Shown: positions 1-6,738 of the stretch, one piece after another
Numbering within the stretch: the stretch's first letter is position 1
Layout of the letters: every line of letters starts with the position of its first letter
Source: Neisseriaceae bacterium
GTDB lineage: Bacteria > Pseudomonadota > Gammaproteobacteria > Burkholderiales > Neisseriaceae
Assembly: GCA_017518785.1 (NCBI GenBank)
Contig: JAFWUA010000133.1
Coordinates: forward strand, 1 to 14,977
Reading direction: 5' to 3'
DNA: 14,977 nt
The notes under the pieces: generated by a model
The model's database searches: none
What the model saw: the letters and a program-made list of their open reading frames with translations, nothing else
What the model was told of the DNA's origin: nothing
Translations under genes and position numbers: made by a program

Positions 1-1
1 A

Positions 2-55
2 CTATTTCCTGAAATAGAAAAAGTTGAAACAGGAAAAGTTAGATGTAAAAAGTAA
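2..55 (+). CDS. 3' end of an unidentified gene
   Basis: The frame starting at base 2 is open from the left edge and ends in TAA at 53-55, giving a 17-residue tail that contains FPEIEKVETGKVRCKK. The lysine-rich charged end and the repeats that begin directly after the stop are consistent with a real gene terminus, but 17 residues are too few to name a family. A 5-bp hairpin (TTCAG/CTGAA, about 61-75) lies just beyond the stop and may act as a weak terminator. Confidence 0.4.
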   Translation, partial: LFPEIEKVETGKVRCKK

Positions 56-63
56 TCTTTTTC

Positions 64-75
64 AGACTGCCTGAA
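64..75 (+). repeat. Degenerate DUS-like 12-mer AGACTGCCTGAA
   Basis: It differs from this window's common 12-mer at two positions (3 and 9) and from the Simonsiella-type dialect AGGCTGCCTGAA at one. It could be a relic of an ancestral uptake sequence. It overlaps the left end of repeat element A1. Confidence 0.4.
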
Positions 76-165
76 GCTTTTGCAAAACCATATTTTTATA
101 GTTCGTCATTCTTCGCTTACGTTCAGAATGACGAATGAGGAGAAAGTGAGTTTTGCAAAGGTTTC
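73..165. mobile_element. Miniature element A1 (short copy)
   Basis: The ends are imperfect inverted repeats: GAAGCTTTTGCAAAACC on the left, and on the right the reverse complement of GAAACCTTTGCAAAAC. It carries no coding capacity. The interior holds a stem-loop, CGTCATTCT...AGAATGACG. At 93 bp it is shorter than the copies at 8181 and 2447. Its left half (CATATTTTTATAGTTCGTC) matches the element at 12177 and shows what that copy looked like before a second element landed in it. The termini recall those of neisserial insertion sequences, so this is probably a MITE mobilised by a transposase encoded elsewhere; that last point is inference. Confidence 0.65.
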
Positions 166-314
166 AGTATATGCATACCCAAATTATCCGCTCTTGGGTT
201 CTCCTTGCCCATGTCATTTTGTACGATCGCCGGCAGAAACACCTTGTATACTTCTGACCTTAATGACTGCAACACAAAATGATTAGTTCTAAAAAATTAA
301 TTTTGCAACAGGTA
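166..314. other. Non-coding stretch before the tRNA promoter
   Basis: No gene or convincing structured element was found here. It has one fragment resembling half of the uptake sequence (CCGGCAGA, around 231-238). The rest is AT-rich spacer. Confidence 0.4.
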
Positions 315-342
315 TTGACAAATATAAAAAACGAGGTATAAT
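315..342 (+). promoter_or_regulatory. Sigma-70 promoter of the tRNA gene
   Basis: A perfect -35 box TTGACA at 315-320 and a perfect -10 box TATAAT at 337-342 are separated by 16 bp. Transcription would start near 349, a few bases before the mature tRNA end at 357, after a GC-richer discriminator (GCCCTCCT). This strength is expected of a stable-RNA promoter. Confidence 0.9.
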
Positions 343-356
343 GCCCTCCTCTTACA

Positions 357-433
357 GGCGAATTAGCTCAGTCGGTTAGAGCAGAGGAATCATAATCCTT
401 GTGTCCGGGGTTCGAGTCCCTGATTCGCCACCA
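357..433 (+). tRNA. tRNA-Met (anticodon CAT), probably elongator
   Basis: A full cloverleaf can be drawn: acceptor 357-363 with 423-429, D stem GCTC/GAGC, anticodon stem GAGGA/TCCTT around the loop ATCATAA, T stem CGGGG/CCCTG around TTCGAGT, discriminator A430 and an encoded CCA at 431-433. The anticodon is CAT at 391-393. The first acceptor pair G-C rules out the initiator type, which has a mismatch there. A CAT anticodon can also belong to tRNA-Ile2, in which the C is modified to lysidine; the loop and variable-region sequence look more like elongator Met of related bacteria, but this is a judgement from memory. It has its own promoter and terminator, so it is a single-gene transcription unit. 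Confidence 0.85.
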
Positions 434-444
434 GTTTCCAAATT

Positions 445-475
445 AAGGCAACACATTTTGATGTGTTGCCTTTTT
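445..475 (+). terminator. Terminator of the tRNA gene
   Basis: A perfect 12-bp stem (AAGGCAACACAT at 445-456 with its complement at 461-472) has a 4-base loop and is followed by a T-run. It starts 11 bases after the CCA end. No DUS is involved. Confidence 0.92.
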
Positions 476-613
476 GTATTAAGATTACGTTACCAAATAG
501 AAAATCAGATTTTAACCACACTATCTAATTTATAACGCTTTATCAATACCTTTTACAGTGTAATGAACCCATTGCTTGAAACTTAAATTTAAATTACCAA
601 AGACAAATTCAAT

Positions 614-1162
614 ATGTGTACAAAAAAATTAAACAAAATTAGTAAAATTATCTCATTGATTTTACGTCATAAACCAGAAGAAATTGGTATTTGTTTAGAT
701 GAAAATGGTTGGGCTGTTACAGATGAACTTATAAGTGGTATTTGCAATAAATATGGATTAGATATAAACATGGAAATATTGGAAGAAATTGTAGTCACAG
801 ACAATAAACAACGCTATTCTTTCAATGATAACAGAAGCTTGATTCGTGCCAATCAAGGACATTCGATTAATGTTGATGTGGAATTAAAAAAGGCAATTCC
901 ACCATTGATTTTATATCATGGTACTGCCACAATATATGAAAAATCAATTAAAGAACAAGGTATTATTCCCAAAACTCGATTATATGTTCATTTATCAAAA
1001 GATTGTGATACAGCCCAAAAAGTCGGTAAACGACATGGCAAACCCATAATTTACAAGATAAATACCCAACAAATGTTGCAAGATGGATTTGAATTTTTCC
1101 TATCAAAAAATGGCGTATGGCTAACCAAATCAGTTCCGGCAGAGTATCTGCAAAAAATATAA
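614..1162 (+). CDS. kptA: RNA 2'-phosphotransferase (Tpt1/KptA family)
   Basis: This is a 182-residue KptA/Tpt1 protein. The family transfers an internal RNA 2'-phosphate to NAD+, giving ADP-ribose 1'',2''-cyclic phosphate and a 2'-OH; in eukaryotes it finishes tRNA splicing. Visible signatures are the N-terminal winged-helix-like part with SLILRH (R18, H19), NGW at 31-33, KQRYSF (R67), the IRANQGHS block at 77-84, YHGT at 101-104, VHLS at 125-128, VGKRHGKP at 137-144 and the closing NGVWL...VP at 166-175. The catalytic Arg-His pair and the downstream arginines known from the family are present, so it should be active. The ATG at 614 gives the usual family length; the ribosome-binding site in front is weak. 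The gene is very AT-rich, stands alone, and follows a tRNA unit. Bacterial homologues are scattered and their RNA substrate is unclear, so the biological role here is open. Confidence 0.95.
   Translation: MCTKKLNKISKIISLILRHKPEEIGICLDENGWAVTDELISGICNKYGLDINMEILEEIVVTDNKQRYSFNDNRSLIRANQGHSINVDVELKKAIPPLILYHGTATIYEKSIKEQGIIPKTRLYVHLSKDCDTAQKVGKRHGKPIIYKINTQQMLQDGFEFFLSKNGVWLTKSVPAEYLQKI
1134..1145 (-). repeat. DUS variant inside kptA (one mismatch)
   Basis: TTCCGGCAGAGT differs from the reverse complement of the common 12-mer only at the eleventh base. It encodes VPAE in kptA, close to the VPAD encoded by the exact copy in hemL. Confidence 0.55.
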
Positions 1163-1304
1163 TCAGTAATCATTAAAAAAAGCCGATTAAACCTTAAAAT
1201 AAGCATTCTTTTGCAGGCAAAATTGAGATAAAATAGCGGTTTTGCTTATATTACTTGTAAGCTTATCCAATTTTATTTTGAACCCCATTTTGAAGGAAAT
1301 TAGC

Positions 1305-2237
1305 ATGACTGCTGAACATCAACCAGAACCATTTGAACCCATTAAATCTCCTAAACTCACCAAAGATGATTTACCAGTGTTTGTTGAAGAAATTTTAGGT
1401 CATAAAGGTAGAGTTTCATCGGAAGATTCGGGTTCAGCACCGTTACCTGAAAGTTATCCATATCGCACTCGTATGCAGCGTAAGCAATACGAAGCAGAAA
1501 AGAAAAACTTACAAATTGAATTACTCAAAGTACAAAGTTGGGTAAAAGATACTGGGCAACGCATTGTATGTTTATTTGAAGGACGTGACGCGGCAGGGAA
1601 AGGTGGTACCATTAAACGTTTTATGGAACACTTAAATCCACGTGGGGCACGTACCGTTGCTTTGGAAAAACCTAACGATGTTGAACGTGGTCAATGGTAT
1701 TTCCAACGTTATATCAAAAACCTACCTACTGCTGGTGAAATCGTATTTTTTGACCGTTCTTGGTATAACCGTGCAGGTGTGGAACGTGTAATGGGTTTTT
1801 GCGAACCTCATGAATATTTACAATTCATGCGTCAAGCACCAGAATTGGAACGTATGTTGGTAAATTCTGGTATCCATCTATTCAAATTCTGGTTCTCGGT
1901 TAGCCGTGAAGAACAATTACGCCGTTTCTTATCTCGCCGCAACGATCCATTGAAACATTGGAAATTATCTCCAATCGATATTCAATCATTGGATAAATGG
2001 GACGATTACACAGATGCTAAAAACGCCATGTTCTTCCATACTCACACCGGAGATGCTCCTTGGACTGTGATTAAATCTGACGATAAAAAACGTGCACGCT
2101 TAAATTGTATTCGTCATTTCTTAACTCAATTGGATTATCCAAACAAGGATCCAAAACTTATCAAAGAAGTGGATTCAAAAATCGTTTTGGTACCAAAACC
2201 ACAATTTAAAGATAGAATTTCAGATACTATTGATTAA
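1305..2237 (+). CDS. ppk2: Polyphosphate kinase 2 (PPK2, class I type)
   Basis: PPK2 enzymes move phosphate between polyphosphate and nucleotides, usually phosphorylating ADP or GDP at the expense of polyphosphate. The protein (310 residues) has a Walker A loop GRDAAGKGGTIKR, a Walker B-region block FFDRSWYNRAGVERVMGF and the lid-helix block RRFLSRRNDPLKHWKLSP, in the right order for a single-domain PPK2. The start is placed at the ATG at 1305 (MTAEHQPEP) because AAGGA lies at 1293-1297 and family proteins do not need the in-frame extension back to 1242. The preference for nucleoside diphosphates is inferred from the single-domain class I look. It is a single-gene unit, ended by an inverted-DUS hairpin 31 bases after the stop. 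No ppk1 or ppx gene is in view. Confidence 0.95.
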   Translation: MTAEHQPEPFEPIKSPKLTKDDLPVFVEEILGHKGRVSSEDSGSAPLPESYPYRTRMQRKQYEAEKKNLQIELLKVQSWVKDTGQRIVCLFEGRDAAGKGGTIKRFMEHLNPRGARTVALEKPNDVERGQWYFQRYIKNLPTAGEIVFFDRSWYNRAGVERVMGFCEPHEYLQFMRQAPELERMLVNSGIHLFKFWFSVSREEQLRRFLSRRNDPLKHWKLSPIDIQSLDKWDDYTDAKNAMFFHTHTGDAPWTVIKSDDKKRARLNCIRHFLTQLDYPNKDPKLIKEVDSKIVLVPKPQFKDRISDTID

Positions 2238-2268
2238 TTTGTGATATTTAAATAGATATTAACTTAAT

Positions 2269-2314
2269 AAACACTGCCGGAAAACTTTAATAAAATACTT
2301 TCCGGCAGTGTTTT
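2269..2314 (+). terminator. Inverted-DUS-variant terminator after ppk2
   Basis: A perfect 15-bp stem (2269-2283 with 2299-2313) is built from two copies of the variant 12-mer ACACTGCCGGAA in inverted orientation, with the loop ACTTTAATAAAATAC, followed by a T-run. The stem bears CACTGCCGG where the other terminators have GTCTGCCGG, a coordinated change in both arms that keeps the pairing. Confidence 0.85.
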
Positions 2315-2375
2315 ATTGATATTTAGCTCACTTACAAAATTCATATTGAAACAACTATGGTTAATCGTACCGTAA

Positions 2376-2395
2376 GGTAGGCATTCTTGCCAAAC
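2376..2395. repeat. Left arm of an inverted repeat around element A2
   Basis: GGTAGGCATTCTTGCCAAAC is largely the reverse complement of the sequence at 2728-2745, on the other side of element A2. The pair may be another repeat family that A2 entered, or a diverged hairpin. Function unknown. Confidence 0.5.
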
Positions 2396-2446
2396 AAACG
2401 CCACAAGTCATAATTTTTTGAATTTTAAAAACTTTTATTCTAGTAT

Positions 2447-2714
2447 AAAACCTTTGCAAAACCTATTTTTTCTCATTCGTCATTCTGAACTTCGTTGCGA
2501 ATCTTTTACTTAACAGAGACTCCTGCAAAACTCGTCATTCTGAATTTCACGAAGTGAAATTAAGAATCTAACTTATTGTTTATAAAGATTCTTCTCTAAG
2601 CTCAAAATGACGAGTAATAGAAAAAATCGAGTTTTGCAGGAGTCTCTTAACAAGTAATCAGATTCTTCATTTTCCTATGGGAAATTTACGAATGACGAGT
2701 TTTGCAAAGGTTTC
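2447..2714. mobile_element. Miniature element A2, interrupted by B1
   Basis: The ends AAAACCTTTGCAAAAC (left) and GTTTTGCAAAGGTTTC (right) are inverted repeats. Without the inserted B1 and one copy of its target repeat the element would be 131 bp, close to the 133 bp of intact copy A3 at 8181, and the two match along their length (CATTCGTCATTCTGAACTTC, CAGATTCTTCATTTTCCTATGG). AGTAT directly borders both ends (2442-2446 and 2715-2719) and could be a target duplication, although AGTAT also follows the right end of A1. No open reading frame. Confidence 0.75.
2516..2646. mobile_element. Miniature element B1, inserted in A2
   Basis: This 131-bp element has long inverted termini GAGACTCCTGCAAAACTCG. 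It is flanked by a perfect 6-bp direct repeat TTAACA (2510-2515 and 2647-2652) that occurs once at the matching place in the intact element A3 (8246-8251), so insertion with target duplication is visible directly. The exact edge may shift by a base because the repeat and the terminus overlap in sequence. An internal palindrome ATTTCACGAAGTGAAAT and CGTCATTCTGAA/AAGAATCT blocks are shared with the A elements. The copy at 12703 is the same length and nearly identical in opposite orientation. Confidence 0.85.
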
Positions 2715-2727
2715 AGTATATCTTTCA

Positions 2728-2757
2728 GTTTGGTAGGCAAGAATGCTCACCAAACTA
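2728..2757. repeat. Right arm of the inverted repeat around A2, with a small hairpin
   Basis: GTTTGGTAGGCAAGAATGC mirrors the arm at 2376-2395. The arm also ends in ACCAAAC, so GTTTGGT...ACCAAAC can form a 7-bp hairpin. A lone B-type terminus (GGTTTTGCAGGA, 2781-2792) and a short palindrome (AATATCAT/ATGATATT, about 2792-2809) follow before the glycosyltransferase stop; none makes a clear terminator for that gene. Confidence 0.5.
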
Positions 2758-2828
2758 TGGCATTACCTTTTAAAAAATTAGGTTTTGCAGGAATATCATG
2801 TATGATATTTACACACCCTACTCTCCAT

Positions 2829-4133
2829 CTATCTACTTGCAAATAACTTATTAATCCATTTTATTTGAGTTGGAAGAGAACGAGTTTGTACATCATAGCG
2901 TTCCAAGATAAATTGACGTGCTCTCATGCCTAATAAATGACGCAATTTATCATTTTTTAATAAGTAGATAATACGCTCTAACAAATTTTCCTTATCGAAA
3001 AAATCTACCAATATGCCATTAGTTCCATTTTCAATAAACTCACGCACTGGTGCAACATTGCTTGCAATAATTGCACAGCCACAACTCATTGCCTGCAATA
3101 ACTCATTACCAACTATAACCGGATAACTTAAATACAAATTTACAGTAGATAATTGCAACAGCGAAGCTAATTTATCTTCTGGCAAAATTCCAACAAAATG
3201 AATCCTTGATTTTGCTTCAACTGTTAATTTAGGTTCTATTTCCGTCCAAAATTGTTGTCTCCAACTTTCATAATTATCAGGACGTTTATTAAAGCTTTGA
3301 CCATCTACACCAGATAAAATCACATGTGCACGAGTACGTCTTTGCAATAATTCCGGTAGAATACGGAATAGAATATGACAACCTCGTGCAGGTTCAAAAT
3401 TACGACATACCATAGTGATAATTTCATCACCTTTATTAAAGGTTACATTTTGTGCAGATACAGCAGCACCACCTGGCGTAAACAATTGATAATGACCAAC
3501 TACTGATGGTAATTGAATCGAAAAATCAACACGAGGTTTGAATAAATTAGTATCAACTCCACTGTTAATAATGCTAATTTTAGGGTGAAATGGTCGCGGA
3601 TACGAATTTGCATGAAAACGTGTTTCTGCAATAGCAGTGTTAGCCCTTTCCATTTGCATAAAATATGTTGAATTATGCAAATAAATTTGAGCAGATCTTA
3701 CTTCGTGAGATTGAGGAACTATATCAAATTCTCTATCAAATCCAATCGCTTGCCCTTTGACATTAATAATTAAATCACAATAAATCCCCAAAGGAACTTG
3801 TGGCAAAATATCCTTAATAAACAAAGATTCACCCAAAGATGGATGAGCAATAACAATATCAGGAATAAAACCTTGTTCTCTTAATGCTGCAATTTTGTGA
3901 AAAATTATTTCTCCGCATTGAACTCGCGTTTCAATATCATAAATCCAAGGGTGAGTATCATCTCCCTTGATATTAGGATATTCGTACTGGAAAAAACGTA
4001 CTCCTGGAAATTGTTTATCATTGGGTGGCAATTTCATTGTTAATACAACTATTTCGTGTTGCTGTTCGATTAAATGATTAATTAGATGTTTTGCATTTCC
4101 AGGAAAACGAGAATGAATAAATAAAAATTTCAT
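2829..4133 (-). CDS. Glycosyltransferase, GT4-like, two Rossmann domains
   Basis: This is a 434-residue retaining-type glycosyltransferase, presumably cytoplasmic and acting on envelope glycans; donor and acceptor cannot be read from sequence. The N-terminal half (about 1-180) looks like the Glyco_trans_4_3 family: MKFLFIHSRFPG at the start, IAHPSLGESLFIKD at 95-108 and GQAIGFDREF at 127-136. The C-terminal half has the GT1/GT4 fold signatures VCRNFEPARG at 242-251, FVGILPEDKL at 313-322 and NELLQAMSCGCAIIAS at 343-358. In that last motif the second acidic residue of the usual ELLEAM pattern is Gln347, which is odd. The ATG at 4133 is chosen over an in-frame TTG 12 bases upstream because it begins the conserved MKFLFIH strand. 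It follows slyX by 22 bases, so it is probably the third gene of an operon. Confidence 0.88.
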   Translation of the reverse strand: MKFLFIHSRFPGNAKHLINHLIEQQHEIVVLTMKLPPNDKQFPGVRFFQYEYPNIKGDDTHPWIYDIETRVQCGEIIFHKIAALREQGFIPDIVIAHPSLGESLFIKDILPQVPLGIYCDLIINVKGQAIGFDREFDIVPQSHEVRSAQIYLHNSTYFMQMERANTAIAETRFHANSYPRPFHPKISIINSGVDTNLFKPRVDFSIQLPSVVGHYQLFTPGGAAVSAQNVTFNKGDEIITMVCRNFEPARGCHILFRILPELLQRRTRAHVILSGVDGQSFNKRPDNYESWRQQFWTEIEPKLTVEAKSRIHFVGILPEDKLASLLQLSTVNLYLSYPVIVGNELLQAMSCGCAIIASNVAPVREFIENGTNGILVDFFDKENLLERIIYLLKNDKLRHLLGMRARQFILERYDVQTRSLPTQIKWINKLFASR

Positions 4134-4155
4134 AGCAATCAACAATTAAAAAAAT

Positions 4156-4374
4156 TCAATAATGGGGAGGCTTATCATTAGCAGGAGGCACTTCGTCATA
4201 CGCCCCCGCTACATTTATCATTTTACTATACAAATAACGCAATTGTTCCTGTTGCAGATTTAAGATTTCCATTTGGCGATGAACGGTTTTGTTTAAGGAA
4301 TCTAACATTTCATCTTGCCAAGCACTACGCATTTCTAAATTTTCTAAACGAGAAACAAGCTCTTCTTCATTCAT
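4156..4374 (-). CDS. slyX: SlyX family protein
   Basis: A 72-residue coiled-coil protein of the SlyX family: an acidic N-terminal start (MNEEELVSRLENLEMR), a heptad-like helix to about residue 50 (DEMLDSLNKTVHRQMEIL...LQQEQLRYLYSKM) and the hallmark C-terminal PPHY. The family is small, conserved and of unknown biochemical function. The start at 4374 is set by family length; the frame is open further back, but that extension would translate an uptake-sequence repeat. A GGAAAG ribosome-binding site lies 6 bases before the ATG and is part of that repeat. It lies 46 bases after the secreted-protein gene and 22 before the glycosyltransferase, so the three probably share a transcript. Confidence 0.9.
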   Translation of the reverse strand: MNEEELVSRLENLEMRSAWQDEMLDSLNKTVHRQMEILNLQQEQLRYLYSKMINVAGAYDEVPPANDKPPHY

Positions 4375-4382
4375 AAAATACT

Positions 4383-4394
4383 TTCCGGCAGTGT
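4383..4394 (-). promoter_or_regulatory. DUS variant that supplies the slyX ribosome-binding site
   Basis: On the minus strand, ACACTGCCGGAAAG runs into TATTTT and the slyX ATG, so the GGAAAG Shine-Dalgarno is the tail of the repeat. The flanking ATAAAATAC on the plus strand matches the spacer of the ppk2 terminator, so this looks like one half of such a hairpin cassette. Confidence 0.6.
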
Positions 4395-4420
4395 TTACAT
4401 AATTTGAATAACTTAATAAA

Positions 4421-5179
4421 TTATTTTGGATAACCTGCATGGGAGCTTTCAGGAGTATCATCATTGGGAACATTTTTCCAATTACTACCACGAATGCCAC
4501 TTGGATTATTGGTTACACCATTAGCTTGAGTTACATACCAGTTAGGATTACTTTTGCGGCGAGTAAGAACAATGCTCGCTGCGACACCTTTCCCTTTATC
4601 AGCTTGTGTGGCACGAATAATATTGTAATGAATGGACATAATATCGCGTCCTTCGTATTGTTTATTAACGGCTTCGGTATTTCCTGCTAAATAATTTAAA
4701 CGCACCGTGTAAGGTTTAGATGGTTTCCAACCATTTTGTGCATTACCACCTTGAAATAAAATGCGTCCAGTCCAATAACGTTCTTCACGTTCATGATCAA
4801 AATTATTCAACTCAAAGCTACTGATAGCAGTTTGCACACCAGCCTCCAAATTCTCATCAAATGCAGGACCTCTGGCACTTACGGCTTTGAGCATATCTAA
4901 ACCATCTTTTTTGTTGTCGGTATAACGCAAATATGATGCACAAAAATATGCCGCAACGCTACGTGGGTCAGTGCGGTCAATGCGTTTTTCTAATTCATCA
5001 ATATTCCAAGGAAGAAAATCTATTGAATATGTTTGGTCTTTTTTCCATTCGCTTTTAAGTTCTTGTAAGTCAATGCGTTCGATTGATGTATCTTCTTGAA
5101 CAGACCAAGAAAATGCAGTTGCAGTGCTTAAAGATAATATAACACTTAATAATATATTGATTTTATTATTCTTTTTCAT
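4421..5179 (-). CDS. Secreted protein of unknown function
   Basis: A 252-residue protein with a clear Sec signal: MKKNNK followed by a hydrophobic stretch to about residue 22 and a likely cut near ATAFS. I do not recognise it with confidence. The mature part has DPRSVAAYFCASYLRYT at 71-87, RGPAFDE at 103-109, WKPSKPYTVRLNYL at 151-164 and a SNPNWYV...SGIRGSNW segment at 210-234. This order of a DPR...AAYF helix, a GP motif, PSKPYTV and a Trp-IR end resembles the uncharacterised family DUF6935; that is recall, not a search. The start at 5179 is preferred over an upstream in-frame ATG at 5278 because AAGGAT lies 5 bases before it and the signal peptide starts there. It is the first gene of the minus-strand operon with slyX and the glycosyltransferase. 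Confidence 0.8.
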   Translation of the reverse strand: MKKNNKINILLSVILSLSTATAFSWSVQEDTSIERIDLQELKSEWKKDQTYSIDFLPWNIDELEKRIDRTDPRSVAAYFCASYLRYTDNKKDGLDMLKAVSARGPAFDENLEAGVQTAISSFELNNFDHEREERYWTGRILFQGGNAQNGWKPSKPYTVRLNYLAGNTEAVNKQYEGRDIMSIHYNIIRATQADKGKGVAASIVLTRRKSNPNWYVTQANGVTNNPSGIRGSNWKNVPNDDTPESSHAGYPK

Positions 5180-5213
5180 TGAAAATCCTTTTTCACACCA
5201 AAAACCGTTTTCA

Positions 5214-5242
5214 ATTCTAAACCAAGCTAAAAAGCTTTGCAA
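5214..5242 (-). promoter_or_regulatory. Probable promoter of the secreted-protein/slyX/glycosyltransferase operon
   Basis: Read on the minus strand, TTGCAA (5242-5237) and TAGAAT (5219-5214) are 17 bp apart, about 35 bases before the start codon. It stands back to back with the purB promoter, making this a divergent control region. Confidence 0.6.
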
Positions 5243-5311
5243 AAACCTTTGAAACTGTTTACTGCTTAAATTTTGCAAAAATTTTTACAAACCTCTTACA
5301 CTCACCTCTTT

Positions 5312-5320
5312 TGATATAAT
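5312..5320 (+). promoter_or_regulatory. Extended -10 promoter of purB
   Basis: TGATATAAT contains a perfect -10 (TATAAT, 5315-5320) preceded by the TGn extension. No good -35 box is seen at 17 bp, which fits an extended -10 promoter. The purB ATG is 37 bases downstream. Confidence 0.7.
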
Positions 5321-5356
5321 GGCGGATTTCAAATTATAAGTTTAAGGAAATCACAT

Positions 5357-6724
5357 ATGATTCATTCGCTGTGTGCTATTAGTCCATTAGACGGTCGTTA
5401 TGCGTCAAAAGTGGATAGTCTGCAAAGTATTTTTTCCGAATATGGTTTAATTAAAAATCGAGTACGTGTTGAACTTGCTTGGTTTAAGGCTTTGTCAGAA
5501 CATGAACAAATCTCCGAATTACCGCCGTTGAGCAAAGAAATTATCGCAGAAATGGAAAAAATCTCTGCACAATTTTCAATACAAGATGCAGAACTTGTAA
5601 AAGAATTTGAAGCCACCACCAATCACGATGTTAAAGCGGTTGAATATTGGATTAAAAAACGTTTATCAAAATATCCGGAATTTATAAAAGTTAATGAATT
5701 TATCCACTTTGCATGCACAAGCGAAGACATCAATAATTTAAGCCATGCCCTGATGTTACAAGAAGCAAGACATGATGTATTGCTTCCAACATTAAACAAT
5801 ATTATTAACATCTTAAAAAACATGGCACATGAATTTGCGAATATTCCTATGATGTGCCGCACACATGGACAAAGTGCCACTCCAAGCACTATGGGTAAAG
5901 AAATTGCCAATGTTATTTATCGTTTAATCCGTCAAATTGAACTATTAGAAAAACAAGAAATTTTGGGCAAAATAAACGGTGCTGTTGGCAACTATAACGC
6001 TCATTTATCAGCATATCCTGATATTGATTGGCAAGAACACTGCAAAAAATTTGTTGAAAAATTAGGCTTAACTTTCAATCCTTACACCACCCAAATCGAA
6101 CCGCATGATTATATGGCTGAATTATTTAACATTATCAGCAGAATCAATACCATCTTAATTGATTTTAGCCGTGATATTTGGGGCTATGTATCTTTAGGTT
6201 ACTTCAAACAAAAACTAAAAGAAGGCGAAGTTGGCAGCTCCACCATGCCACACAAGGTTAATCCAATCGACTTTGAAAATGCCGAAGGTAATCTTGGTAT
6301 TGCCAATGCCATATTAAATCATTTATCAAATAAACTTCCCATTTCTCGTTGGCAACGTGATTTAACTGATAGCACAGTTTTACGTAATATGGGAGTTGGA
6401 ATTGGATATAGCCTATTAGCATACACCTCTCTTGTGCGTGGCTTAAATAAATTGGAAATCAACACCCAAGTAATCGATAACGACATCGATAATAGCTGGG
6501 AATTATTAGCCGAACCAATCCAAACCGTGATGAGACGCTATGGAGTTGAAAAACCATACGAACAACTCAAAGCATTAACACGCGGTGAACGTGGCATGAC
6601 AGCAGAACGCATTCGAGAGTTTGTATTACAACTTAACATTCCAGCTGATGCCAAAGAACAACTATTAAATCTCACTCCACGCACATATACAGGACGTGCA
6701 ACTCAATTAGCACTTGATATTTAA
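5357..6724 (+). CDS. purB: Adenylosuccinate lyase
   Basis: This 455-residue cytosolic enzyme makes fumarate twice in purine synthesis, from SAICAR and from adenylosuccinate. It is full length for the PurB group of the fumarase/aspartase superfamily. Motifs: SPLDGRY at 9-15, TTNHDVKAVEYW at 87-98, TSEDINN at 121-127, CRTHGQSATPSTMGKE at 167-182 (with the catalytic-region H170) and the mobile signature loop GSSTMPHKVNPIDFEN at 293-308, whose serine acts as the general base. The start has AAGGA at 5344-5348, 8 bases before the ATG. It is followed by an inverted-DUS hairpin, so it is probably a single-gene transcript from the extended -10 promoter. Confidence 0.97.
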   Translation: MIHSLCAISPLDGRYASKVDSLQSIFSEYGLIKNRVRVELAWFKALSEHEQISELPPLSKEIIAEMEKISAQFSIQDAELVKEFEATTNHDVKAVEYWIKKRLSKYPEFIKVNEFIHFACTSEDINNLSHALMLQEARHDVLLPTLNNIINILKNMAHEFANIPMMCRTHGQSATPSTMGKEIANVIYRLIRQIELLEKQEILGKINGAVGNYNAHLSAYPDIDWQEHCKKFVEKLGLTFNPYTTQIEPHDYMAELFNIISRINTILIDFSRDIWGYVSLGYFKQKLKEGEVGSSTMPHKVNPIDFENAEGNLGIANAILNHLSNKLPISRWQRDLTDSTVLRNMGVGIGYSLLAYTSLVRGLNKLEINTQVIDNDIDNSWELLAEPIQTVMRRYGVEKPYEQLKALTRGERGMTAERIREFVLQLNIPADAKEQLLNLTPRTYTGRATQLALDI

Positions 6725-6738
6725 GCTTGAAATTAGGC

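Noticed and set aside
80..286. An open reading frame of 68 codons on the plus strand
   Set aside because: It runs through element A1 and spacer; the composition follows the repeat, there is no ribosome-binding site, and no domain is recognisable.
357..433. tRNA gene as an integration site for a genomic island
   Set aside because: No integrase gene and no repeated tRNA 3' fragment were seen; the tRNA has its own terminator and ordinary neighbours.
4375..4500. N-terminal extension of slyX back to 4500
   Set aside because: It would translate the DUS and the antisense of the preceding gene's 3' end; SlyX proteins begin at about the MNEEEL position and a good ribosome-binding site precedes that ATG.
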